A DNA stretch of 64,000 bases from Euborellia annulipes (taxonomy: Eukaryota > Arthropoda > Insecta > Dermaptera > Anisolabididae), in the NCBI GenBank assembly GCA_023213315.1, contig JAKCPI010008017.1:1-64000 (forward strand). The letters run 5' to 3'. Positions 12,801 to 24,800 of the stretch are shown piece by piece; the first letter of the stretch is position 1; each line of letters opens with the position of its first letter. The notes beneath the pieces were generated by a model. That model saw only the letters and a program-made list of their open reading frames with translations, did no database searches and was not told the DNA's origin. Position numbers and translations under genes: made by a program.

Positions 12801-15800
12801 ATACCAAAGACTATTTGGATTTTCCAACATCCTTCGCAGGTAAATAGATTTTAAGGATATATTAGATCTAATCTCTTAAATTTAAACTTATACAGTCTAT
12901 TATTAGGCCTGTATCATAATCAATTTTCAACTGTGCCCACCAACCAAAGATTAGATAAAGTTAATGTAAATCAAAATTAAACTGAAGCTGCCAAAATGTG
13001 TTTTGAGATCCCGATAATCCATTTAAGTAGTTTTTGGAATGTTGTCTGTTTCTGTGTGTGTTTATGTCTCTGGAAATTTTTTTCGTCAACGAAAACTCAA
13101 AACTATTCAATTGTTTTGAAATTTTGCATTGGTAAACTAGACATAAAGGCCAAAAAATGAAAAGCTTTTGGTAAAAATCGGGCCATTAAGGAGGGCTATG
13201 GACATGGGCATAACTAAGGAATTTGGCTGGGGGAGGGGAGAGTCAGTGCCGGATTAAGCAAGATAGAGGCCCTTAGGCAGTCGAAATCTCGTGGCCCTGT
13301 CAGCTAATAATTTTTCCCGATATGATTTTATTACACAACAGTTTTAGAGTCCCCCCCCCCCCCCGAAATGTTCAAAATGTCCCCAAGGGCTCGTGGACAA
13401 ATCGGAATTTATACTCATTCATTTTAAAATTTTTATAAAGCCTTTCTTATTGAATAAAACATTATATAATTTTAAAATATGTTTATAAAGGGAGGGGGGA
13501 GGTAAATCTTCAAAAATGAGTTGGGGCCACCCCTGAAAAATAAATATATATGCATGGGCGTAGCCAGGGGGAGGCAGGGGGGGGGGCGTTGCCCCCCTGG
13601 CTGGTCCTAAAAATTAAAAAAAAACAAGCAAATATATATTTTTCCCATTGGGATTTTTTTTTTAACACCCCAATCCACTACATTAATTTAATTTTTTTTT
13701 TATTTAAATAAATAATTAATAATCTATGTATATATTAATTGCAAACCCCCTCTCGCCCTAACGAGGGGTTGCCCCCCCCCTAACAAGAAGTCTGGCTACG
13801 CCCATGTATATATGATATACTCCCCTGCGATGCTGCAACTTTTAGATGCCCCTGGTTCACATCCGCAGCAAAAATGAATTTCAATTAAATAGACCTACCT
13901 ACCAATCAATTTAAATAAATAGGGCGAAGTCTAAATAACCTCAAATACCAAAAAACGTTAAAAAAATCTGTTTTGGGGCCCCTAAAAAGCGTGGGGCCCA
14001 TAGGCGATCGCCTACTCTGCCTAATGGGTAATCCGCATTGGGGGATGGGGGCATGGGACCAGCCATCCTGCGGGGGGCAAAAATAAAAAAAGACTCTTGA
14101 TACTCTGTTCTCATTAGAACTGTTCCCTGAGAATGGGTGAATAAATTTTACCTGAAACTTCTGAACGTTCACAGAATTTTTCATTTTTGGCTGCCTGCAT
14201 TTTCCAATCCTTCTTGCATATATAATATTTCCAGCCATTAAATATTATTAGAATAAGCAAAATATTTATATTTGATCCAATGAGAATAAAATACCCATCA
14301 GACAATCTAATGATATTAAAAATATCTTTTTACTATTATGATATATTAATAAAATAAATAAAATAATGATATTTTTTATAGATAATTTTGACAGTTAATC
14401 AAGTTCACTGGGCTTCACAAGTTCATGAAATCATGCAATCACAACAACATGCATTAGCTCGTCTCAAAGTATTTGAAAGAAAGAGTTTTGAGGTAATATT
14501 TATTCATTAAAGATTTCATGAAAGATATTTATTTTTATAAAGATTTGATTGAATTATTTTTAAAAGGATTTGAATATTCTTGCTGGGATTGTCCGAGGTG
14601 AACTTGATTCTCTTGGAAGGCTAATCATGTCTAATTTAATTACCGTAGAGGTTCATGCTCGAGATATTATTACAAATATGTGTAATTTACAAATTGATAC
14701 AATGTAAGTATTTTATTAAATTCTGTCCAAAAATTCGAAATTGAGATTTTATCAGAATAATAATTTGGAAATTCCTTAGATTCCGAAAATATCATTTTAA
14801 GAAAATGATACATATGTGTATCTTTTAAATTAAATTTTTAATTATTGATTTTTTTACAGCACCAGTTTTGAATGGCTCAAGCAACTTCGCTATTATTGGC
14901 TTCAACAAACAGAAATAGTTGAAGCTCGTATGTCAAGTGCTTCATATCTCTATAAATATGAATATTTGGGAGCTCTTACCAGATTGGTGATCACACCTTT
15001 AACTGACCGTTGTTACCTTTGCTTAATGGGAGCTCTTCAGCTCGATTTGGGAGGAGCTCCTGCTGGCCCAGCTGGAACAGGAAAGACAGAAACCACTAAA
15101 GATCTTGCTAAATCAATGGCAGTACAATGTGTGGTATTTAATTGTAGCGAAGGACTAGATTATAAGGTAATTAAATTAAATTATTTTTAAATTTGGCCTT
15201 ATTAGCCAAGCGATCTTTTAAATAATAATTATTATTCACTACCCTTTGTCTAGTTATTAATCTTTAATAGTGCTCCAGAGAGGACCGGGTACCTTCCATT
15301 TTACATGTTCTTTTTTAGTTTTTCCAATTTTATAAAAAAAAAAAAAAAAAAAAACTGAGCTTCAGCACTGACTATTTAATATGGATTCGCATTGGAACAC
15401 ACAATGATCTTCTCCAAGTGCCATGCCCGTTTCGGACGTTGGCTATCATCATGGCGTTATTCACCGCTCTTCCGAACAATTTCACTGAAGATAATACCAC
15501 TCTCGTAGATTTCCACTAGATACCCCGACGTCCGGGACGTTCTTCCCTTGCATTACAATATGAAAGATTTTGTATTAGTTGGATTCATCATGACATGACC
15601 AAAATATTCTAATTTTCTTCTTTTGATGTTGAGGAATAGCTCTCTCTCCTCTCCGACACGGCGTAAAACCCTAGCATTGACCACGTGGTCCACTCAAGAT
15701 ATTCTCAATAGTGGTCGGTAGATCCACATCTCAAATGCTTCAATTTTTTTTCTTTGTTACTCTGGTCAATGGCCAGGCTTCCATTTCATACATGAAAACA

Positions 15801-18800
15801 GGCAACATATAGCACTTTACTGACCTAATTTTTGAGGCTAGACAATTAGTTGACTGTATAATGGTGCCCGGGCCTCCCTCCTCTTTTAAACACAAAAAAA
15901 AAAAAAATTAATAATCAAAAACTCTATTTGATGCATCTTTTAAATTTTGATATATGAAATTGAAATATAAAATACAATTGTATTTCAAATAGAGCTTTTG
16001 AAATTTTTAGAGAATTATTTGATAATTAATTTTTTAGATAATGGGTCGATTTTTTTCTGGTCTTGCTCAATGTGGTTCTTGGTGTTGCTTTGATGAATTT
16101 AATAGAATCGATATTGAAGTATTATCTGTAATTGCTCAGCAAATTATTACCATAAGAAATGCTAAGGCAGCTAAAGCAAAACGGTAAATAATTTTATTAA
16201 ATTATATTACTAATAAAATTTTATTTATATTTTTCTACATCTGCCTTTATTTGTAGTTTCATGTTTGAAGGAAGAGAAATAAAATTAATACCAACATGTG
16301 CCGTCTTTATAACAATGAATCCAGGCTATGCTGGCCGAACTGAACTACCAGATAATCTTAAAGCTCTTTTTAGACCACTGTCTATGATGGTTCCAGATTA
16401 TGGTTGGTTATCTCTTGTACAATATTTTATTTGATAACTATTATTGTAATTAAAAAACATTCAATATTTTTTAAGCTTTGATTGCTGAAGTCATATTATA
16501 TTCAGAAGGATTTGAATCCTCAAAAGTGTTGGCTAATAAAATGGTACAAATGTATAAACTTTGTAGTGAACAACTATCTCAACAAGATCATTATGATTTT
16601 GGAATGAGGTATAACAATTTCTTTTTCAAATAGGAAGAATAAAATGAGCAAGCAGCTAGTTATATTTCAATTTATTAATAAACCAGGGCCGACGTTTCGG
16701 TCACATATGGGACCATCCTCAGGGCCAGGTTAATGTCTGAAAATACATATATAATATATATAATATAATAAGTTATATTGGGCACACACAACCGAGGGCG
16801 GTCCCAGAGAGGGGGGGTCAAGGGGGTCGTGACCCCCCCAAAATCTTTCTTTTTTTTAACACACACTTTTTCCCACTCACTCTCCCATTCACACAATCTT
16901 TTCGGCAACTTAGGCCATTTAAGACTTAAACGATACTCATATTTGATTAATATATATGTATTGGGGTCCAGGCCCATTTATTTATACTATAAAAAAAAAA
17001 AAGAAAAAACAGTGACCCCCCCCCCCAAAATGTAAGGCTAGGACCGCCCTTGCAAACAATTGCATGTAGCTTAATTATGACAATGCCTCAAATTATGTTG
17101 TATTATTATACCATGGACAGAGAGTGAATGACGAATGGCCCTGAGGATGGTCCCATATGTGATCGAAACGTCGGCCCTGGTTTATTAATAAATTGAAATA
17201 TAACTAGCTGCTTAATTACATTTTCATTTATTTATACAGTATATTCATTTTTATCGAATATTATATTTTAGAGCAGTAAAAAGCGTCCTTGTAATGGCTG
17301 GAGCTTTAAAAAGACAAAACCCAGATAAAAATGAAGATGTTGTTTTAATCCGAGCTTTAAGAGATAGTAATATTCCGAAATTTTTAGCAGATGATGTTGA
17401 ACTTTTTCAGGTAATTTTTCATAATTAAACATCTTTGTAAATTAAATAGTTTCCACTTTTTCATAGGTTCAATTATTCGATTATATTTTTTCGATATATT
17501 ACTTTTTTTTAAATTAATGCGTTAAATTTTTTACTCTTGGTCTTCCCTTCTTGGTAAATGAACTGAGGATTTCAATCCAAACAGAACATAAACATGCTCT
17601 TTACACAAAACCAAAATAATCTCATAAAACAATTTTTATTTTGTTAAATGTGGGGGGGGGGGTATCCTAGCCAATATTATATTTTTGCAAAAAATATTAT
17701 TTTATTTATCATAAATCGTGTAAATTCAAGTAATATTTATTAAATTAATATTTTTTAGGGAATTATTAATGATCTATTTCCTGGCATTCACATTCCTGAA
17801 GAAGATGTTGGTGTTTTTGAAGAAGCCATTGTCAGTGTAATGATTGATGCACTATTACAACCAGAACCTCTAATGATTTTGAAAGTAATTCAATTCAAAG
17901 AAACAATGTTAGTTCGGCATGGAGTAATGTTAGTTGGTCCAACAGGAGGTGGAAAATCTACTGTACTTAATGTAAGATTTACTTTCTTTTTATCATAACC
18001 ATCCGAAAATTAAATCTTGAGTTGAACGCCGGCCCCCAAACCAATTCGGAATATAGAGAAAGTATTTGTATTCGCCAAAAAATTCAACTTCGAGATTTTG
18101 ATTTACATTATTATCAAAATTGCAGATCCTCAAAGAAACTCTAACGAAATTAGAAAAAGATGGTGTTGAAGACAAATTTTATCGTAATGTTGTTACATAT
18201 ATTCTTAATCCAAAATCAATAACAATAGGAGAACTCTATGGAGAAATTAGCCCTCTTACTATGGAATGGCGTGATGGACTTCTTGCAATTATGGTTCGAA
18301 AAACTTGTTTGGTAAATTTATTTAAATGTTATAAAATATTTATTTATTATTTTTACTTAAAAAAAATATATTTTTTTTATTTTGAGTCTCCAAACGAAGA
18401 TCATCAGTGGGTTGTATGTGATGGTCCTGTTGATTCAATATGGATTGAAAATATGAATACTGTATTAGATGATAATAAAATGTTATGCCTTGCTAATTCT
18501 GAACGTATCAAACTTACACCGTTTGTACATATGATTTTTGAAGTCGAAGATTTGGCACAAGCATCTCCTGCCACAGTCAGCAGGTAATATTTTTTTATTA
18601 ATTTTAATTGGTTCATCAAATAATAAGAATAATAGAGAAGTTATTCAAGTCCTGAACAATCTTAAAAAATTGATTATTATTAAAAAAAAAATACAATAAA
18701 ATAAAAAACCTTCTGAGGAAAAATCTTAATTAAAATTTATTCTATACCCATTTTCACCAACATATCTTAGATCTTGAGCCTTCCATAACCTAAAAAGCAA

Positions 18801-21800
18801 AATTTTGCCTATTCAACTATTTTTATACAGAATTTATATTTTTTTTAAAATAAATACGTATATCTTATTTATGCGATGGAAGCACAAATAGAGGATCTTT
18901 CCTGATTTCCTGATTTTAAATTCAATTGTAAAATTAAGAGGAGCTTAAGTTCTGTGTTGATGCAAACTAGCATTAAACTTCTCAGCTCTCAAATTAATTT
19001 TGAAATTCTAAATTCTTAGTAACTTTCAATGTTTTTAATTTTTCTTTGTTTTCAGATGTGGCATGGTTTTTATTGATCCTAACGATATTAAATATATGCC
19101 ATATGTCAAAACATGGCTGAATAAATTAGATATAGAATTATTTATTGACGAGTATAAAGAATATGTTGAATCACTTTTTGTCAAATATGTTGATCTTATT
19201 TTGTCATACATAAGAAAATATTGTGAAATTGCCATTAGACAAGTGAGTACAACATTTTTTTTCTTAATTTTTATAATCCCATAATAATATTAGAATTCTA
19301 AACTTACAAAAATTGTTAAATTGTAGGCCTATTGAAGATAAAGGTTGTATTTATGTGAGTTTCACCACCCTCGTGAAACTCACATAAAATCCAACCTTTG
19401 TTCAAAATGTTTCACTTGAAACCCACACCGCAATCCTTAAATTTAATGAATTGAAGATATTTCTCTACTTTTTAAAGAGAAAGTCTCTAACCTCGTCCTA
19501 TTTTCTCATGGAACTTTGATCTCCAAAATTTAAAAAATTTAATGTAATAATTTTTAAACAATTAATTATTGTTCTAGGTTAGCATCGGCAAAGTAGCTAC
19601 GATGTGTTCACTTTTCGAGTCAATAATAATGGATCCTCTTATTTTTGATAAATCATTAGATAAAAATCGGGTTAGAACACTCCTTTGTCAAAGTTTCATA
19701 TTTTGTTGTATTTGGTGTTTAGGTGGGAATATAATTGAAAAAGATAGAGACACCATTGATATATTCATTAGAGATCAATTTGAGGAAGATCCGGATGCAC
19801 AGTGAGTATAAAATATTGATATTAATATCTAAATATCTGTAATCTATCCACCAAGTTTAATGTCACAAAAAAATAAATTTCAAACGAATTTTATTTATTT
19901 AATTATTCAAAATAAAAAAAAAACGACTTGGTTGATTAATTTTGAAATGAACTTAGAACTCTAATGTAGTCCTATTAATTTTTTTTTTCAGTTTGCCTGC
20001 AGCCTTAGGTGACCTTTGGAATTTATGGGTAAATCTTGCACAAAAGAAAATGGACGTTTGGCTTAAGATCATACCATCATATACTTACGATCCGAAAATT
20101 CCGTTTTTTGAAATGTTGGTTCCAACAATAGATACCGTTCGATTTGGTTATTTATTAAGAAATTTTATGTCTGTCAATAAACCTGTTTTATTAACTGGAT
20201 TAACTGGAGTTGGAAAAACTGTAATAGTTAGATCTATACTCAAGAATCTTTCAGATGAGGGAAAATATGTTCCTATAATGGTAAATTTTAGTGCTCAAAC
20301 GACAAGTTTTCGTACTCAAGAAATTATTGAAGCTAAATTGGATCGTAAATCGAAAACCTTACTTGGTGCACCATCTGGAAAACGAGCTATAGTGTTTGTT
20401 GATGATGTCAATATGCCAAAATTAGATAGATATGGATCACAACCACCGATAGAACTTTTAAGACAGTTTCTAGATTATGGAGGATTGTATGATCGGGAAA
20501 AAATGTTTTGGGTTGTTATAAAAGATATGATATTGTTGGCAGCTTGTGCACCTCCTGGTGGCGGTAGGAATCCTATAACGCCTCGATTTATTAGACATTT
20601 TGGAATGCTTTTAATTCCAAAACCAGCCGAAGGAGCATTAAAAGCCATATTCAAGGTACCACATTTTCAGGTTTATAGTCTATATGTTACTTTTTTTTGT
20701 CAATGAAAATTTCACAATTTTTTCTTTACAATTTCCTAATTTATTCCAATATAACTATTTTTAATTTACTATTGTATTAAGATATATTTTTTTATTTCTT
20801 AATTTCATTATTTCTTATTTTTTAGACGATTTTGGTCGGATTTTTAAAAGATTTTGCTGATCCTGTTCGCAATATGGCAGATAGAATTATCGTTGCTGCA
20901 GTGGAAGTTTATTCAAGAATAGCTGTTGAATTATTACCAACACCTGCTAAGTCTCATTATGTTTTCAATTTGAGAGATCTTAGCAAATGCATACAGGGCA
21001 TTTTGCAAGCGGATGCTGGCGTTGTTATCGATAGTCCTGATATCCTCAGGTATTATTATTTTAAATTTTAATTTTCTCCTAATTTCCTAGCCTAAGAGTA
21101 GACTTCGACTTTGATGAATTATTTGTGACGAGTTGTGACTTAGCCAATTGCCCTTTAAGACGGGGGGTGGGGGGGGGGGGGGGGGCAAAAAAAACCTCTG
21201 AGAGTTTTAAATTTTGCCTTGGCTGTCATCTCATCCTTCCTCTTAGTTTATAATCACAAATTCGAGCAACATAATTTAATTACAATTTTAGCCAACGTTT
21301 AATTTGCAATATTTTCTCTAGTTGTCTTCAGGAACAATAAGTAACTGTTTATTTTTCTTCTTATTTAGATTATTTTACCATGAAAGTCTTCGAGTTTTTC
21401 ATGATCGTCTTATTAATTTTGAAGATAAGTCTTATTTCTACTTCTTAATGAAAGAAGTCGCACAACGGAGTTTTAATACTTCGATAATAGAATTGGAAGT
21501 TGAGGATAATATTATTAAAAAAGCTCCAGTATTATTATACGGAGATTTTCTTCAAATTGGAGCTGCTAAAGAAAATAGAATATATGAAGAAATTGTTAAT
21601 GTTGATAAACTTAAATTGATTCTTCAGGTATTGTAATTTTTAATTAAATCTCTCTATTCATTTGGAAGAGAGGTCATCTCCATTTTTCCAAATTTATCAG
21701 AGAAACAAAAAACTGTTCAACTTCCAACCTTTATTAATTAGGGTAATTTGATATTTTTATGTTGTTATAGTCGTCAATCCCAAAGTAAAAATATTTTTTT

Positions 21801-24800
21801 GATCTTTTTGAAATTGAAGGGGTGAGTTTTGCTTTATTTTATAAGCAGGGTTATTTTCAGATAATATTATGAATAACTGGGAGCTTTTGATGCTTTCTGT
21901 AAAAGTAAACGGTCATATACAAGGCTGTCCAATTTACTGGCAAAAGTTTGGCCTTATTGAGATACATAACTGGGGATAAATGATCAGTTTTCATATAAAA
22001 TACATAGAGATATTAAGCTAGAGCAGCGGTTCCCAACCCGTGGGCCGCGGGCTTATTGGAACTGGGCCGCGGACGTCTAAGGAAACATAAAAATTGTATA
22101 AGATAATATATAGATTTACATATACACTGGGCCTTTGCGGTTTTTTTACGGAAAAAATGGAACACACATCAAAAAAGGTTGGGAACTGCTGGGCTAGAGA
22201 ATCTGCTCAGTAGTAGTTTTATGAAAAAATTGGACATGACCCTTTTTCAAAATGAATTTTGACTTTATATTGTTTCTGCACTTACACATCTTTCTTCTTA
22301 TAATTTAATTAATATTTTTCAAATTCACCAGGACTATCTTGATGATTTTAATGTAACTGCTTCGATTGAACTTAAATTAATTTTTTTTATGGATGCTATT
22401 GAGCATATGTGTCGAATTGCACGAATTTTGAGATCTGAAAGAGGCAATGCTCTGCTTGTTGGAGTGGGAGGAATGGGAAAGAGATCTCTAACCAAACTTG
22501 CTTCTCATGTCAATTCATATAGGTAATATATCACAAGTAACATATATTCTTATCTTATAGTTTTATAGGCTTATTCAAAATGAAGAAGTTTTAAAATATT
22601 TCTAAAGAATGACAACAATAGATGAAGGAAAGTTCAAAGTTTTATGATATTCGAGCGAACAAATTTTTTTTTTTTGTGCAGAAAATAAAATTGCATCTTT
22701 TTTAATAGACGCACAAAATTTTTTTTATTTTGGAAAAAACTGCAGGCTATAAAAAAGTCCGCACACAGATCACAAAAAATTAGATTATTCCTTTAATTGT
22801 TGATATTTCGATCCCAGAGTTATAGAATTATCCTCAGTACAAGCAACAGTTGTTATCTAAATCGTCCCACATTTCTATTCAAAATGTATTATTTTTTGAT
22901 CAGTTTTTATAAACAAATATCTTGCTGGTACTGAAGATGATTCCATCATATGAGGATATAAATATCTACAAATAAACGGATAAGACGCAAATTGCATTTC
23001 TCTGGCCGAAAATTAAACTTCCTTAAGAAAATAATATTTAATAAAATGTTATAACAAAAAAGATACTGAAGTTTTATGCAAAGGATTTACGTGTTCTTTG
23101 GTAAAATATTTTTCTACCGCTTTTCCTTTCCATGAGTGCAAAATAGAGCGGGAATTTTTTTTTTTGCCATATCCATATCCAAATTTTACTGCAGGCGTTG
23201 TACTAGATGCCTAGTCGGGCCTAATATCATTTAATGATTTTTTTTAGATGTATGCAAATTGAATTGAATCGAAATTATGATCATTCTTCATTTCGTGAAG
23301 ATTTACGATTATTTTATTACGAAGCTGGAGTTTTAGCTCATGATACTGTTTTTTTATTTTCCGATACTCAAATAATAGTTGAAGAATTTTTAGAAGATAT
23401 AAACAATATTCTTAACACAGGTAAATTTTAATAAAGTTTATTTTATCTTTTTATTACATATAATATTTTTTTTTTTTTTTAGGTGAAGTTCCAAATCTTT
23501 ATGAAGCGGAAGATTATGAAAAAGTTATTATAGGCACTCGGCCTGCAGCAAAAAAATCTGGGATTCCTGAAAGTGCGAGAGAACTTATATTTGACTATTT
23601 TATTAGCCGAGTGAGAAGCAAATTACATGTTGTATTATGCATGAGTCCAGTAGGAGATTCTTTTAGGTAAAATACTCCAATTATAATATAAGCTTGACCA
23701 TATTTCCTTGAAGCCAAACGAGACCTCGAAATTTTTTGAATAGAAGGAAAGTGTTCTTAAGTGAAGAAGAATCATCAATAATAGTGTATTTTACACATTT
23801 ATTATCTATTTGAATTGTTTTCTCCCTTAAGAGGATTGGAACCTCTATCAATTACAATACCTTAACTATAAAAATTCAAATTAAGTATTAAACATGGGCA
23901 TATCCAGCTCAAAACGGGAGGGGGAGGGGGGTACAACTTATCTAATATCAATTTTATTATTTTATTAAATGCCACAACCTAACTGGAGATGGGAGATGGC
24001 ATCGCTCGTAATTTTTATCTTCTCTTAGATGGCGTGAATTTTTCAGTTTCTTTATATTTTTACTTTCTCTTACCTCTATATATATGTTAATATATATAGA
24101 GAGAGAAAGTATTGGATTCATTTATTCTTTATATTTAGTTCCGGGATGACCGAACTGAAGCTCGGTGGTTTTTTCTTTTGATAAAATAAAAAACAATTTA
24201 AAATGTATTGTATTTTAGTAAAGTACTAGTACTCGAAGAATCCCAAAGACAAAACCTAGCTTAATTTCATATTGGGACTTAAAATTTGAAATAAATCAGA
24301 GCGAATTTTTGAGAACATGTGAAAAACTAAAAAAAACACATCTATAAAGTAAAGTACTATTACTCGAAGTCTTTGCAAAACGAGAGCTTAGGGTAATTTG
24401 TTTTGTTTGCGTAAAATAGTATATATTTAAAATTTGAAAAAAATCGTTGGAGCCATTTTTGAGAACTGATGTGCTTACAAACCTACATTGCTCGTTTAAA
24501 AGTATAAGATAAGATAAGGTAAGATTTCGAGGAGTTTGGAAGAGGCAGCTGCCCTTTTTCCCTTGCCTTCTCCTGGATACGCCCATGGTTACATTATCAA
24601 TTAAAACCCTCCTCATACAATTAATTCTTTAGCGGTTTGGATTACCATGACTGGATGAATTAATACTTTTGGTTCAATAAAATTCCCGTTTTCAGATTTC
24701 AATAAAATGATTTTAGATCAAACGAATTTTCAGAGGCCGATGTCGGATGTTTCCATCTCTGGTAAATTGTTGTACCATTGATTGGTTTTCTGAATGGCCC

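Larger units (their letters stand above)
3837..14703 (+). other. Dynein exons 1-24: N-terminal tail and linker
   Basis: Exons: 3837-4042, 4779-4863, 4951-5026 (start uncertain, 4925 possible), 5102-5270, 5336-5480, 5564-5804 (frame break), 6073-6308, 6787-6967, 7026-7207, 7285-7511, 8387-8561, 8631-8760, 9059-9160, 9222-9371, 9432-9560, 9943-10200, 10420-10629, 11578-11790, 11895-12041, 12205-12381, 12449-12628, 12693-12839, 14382-14492, 14567-14703. These encode the doublet-binding tail and the linker. The linker signature [13 protein letters not shown] block ([23 protein letters not shown]) opens exon 21. A glycine-rich insert ([11 protein letters not shown]) follows it. Introns here are mostly 60-380 bp. 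The longer ones (735 bp after exon 1, 875 bp after exon 10, 948 bp after exon 17, 1.54 kb after exon 22) hold repeats or nothing recognisable. Confidence 0.9.
16652..17211. mobile_element. Foldback element with a hammerhead-like core in each arm (dynein intron 28)
   Basis: The arms 16652-16727 and 17136-17211 are inverted copies of about 76 bp that differ at only a few sites. Each arm holds a complete hammerhead-like core pointing outward. The loop between them contains a SINE 3' part (about 16855-16980, minus) and G- and C-runs, so another repeat inserted into the loop. No target duplication is evident. Confidence 0.8.
14860..18583 (+). other. Dynein exons 25-32: AAA1 and AAA2
   Basis: Exons: 14860-15166, 16038-16183, 16257-16402, 16476-16608, 17272-17410, 17759-17971, 18126-18311, 18387-18583. 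AAA1, the main ATPase site, has Walker A GPAGTGKT in exon 25, preceded by the family signature [12 protein letters not shown]. Walker B CFDEFNRI is in exon 26, and sensor-type [23 protein letters not shown] is in exon 27. AAA2 has Walker A GPTGGGKS in exon 30. Exon 32 carries LANSERIKL...PATVSR, joining CGMV in exon 33. All catalytic landmarks are intact, so this motor looks active. The intron after exon 25 contains a LINE remnant, and the intron after exon 28 contains a ribozyme-bearing foldback element. Confidence 0.93.

Noticed and set aside
15410..15460. GTCCGAAACGGGC on the minus strand, looking like the 3' half of a hammerhead core
   Set aside because: It encodes IANVRNGHG, the normal C-terminus of the LINE reverse transcriptase there, so the resemblance comes from coding sequence.
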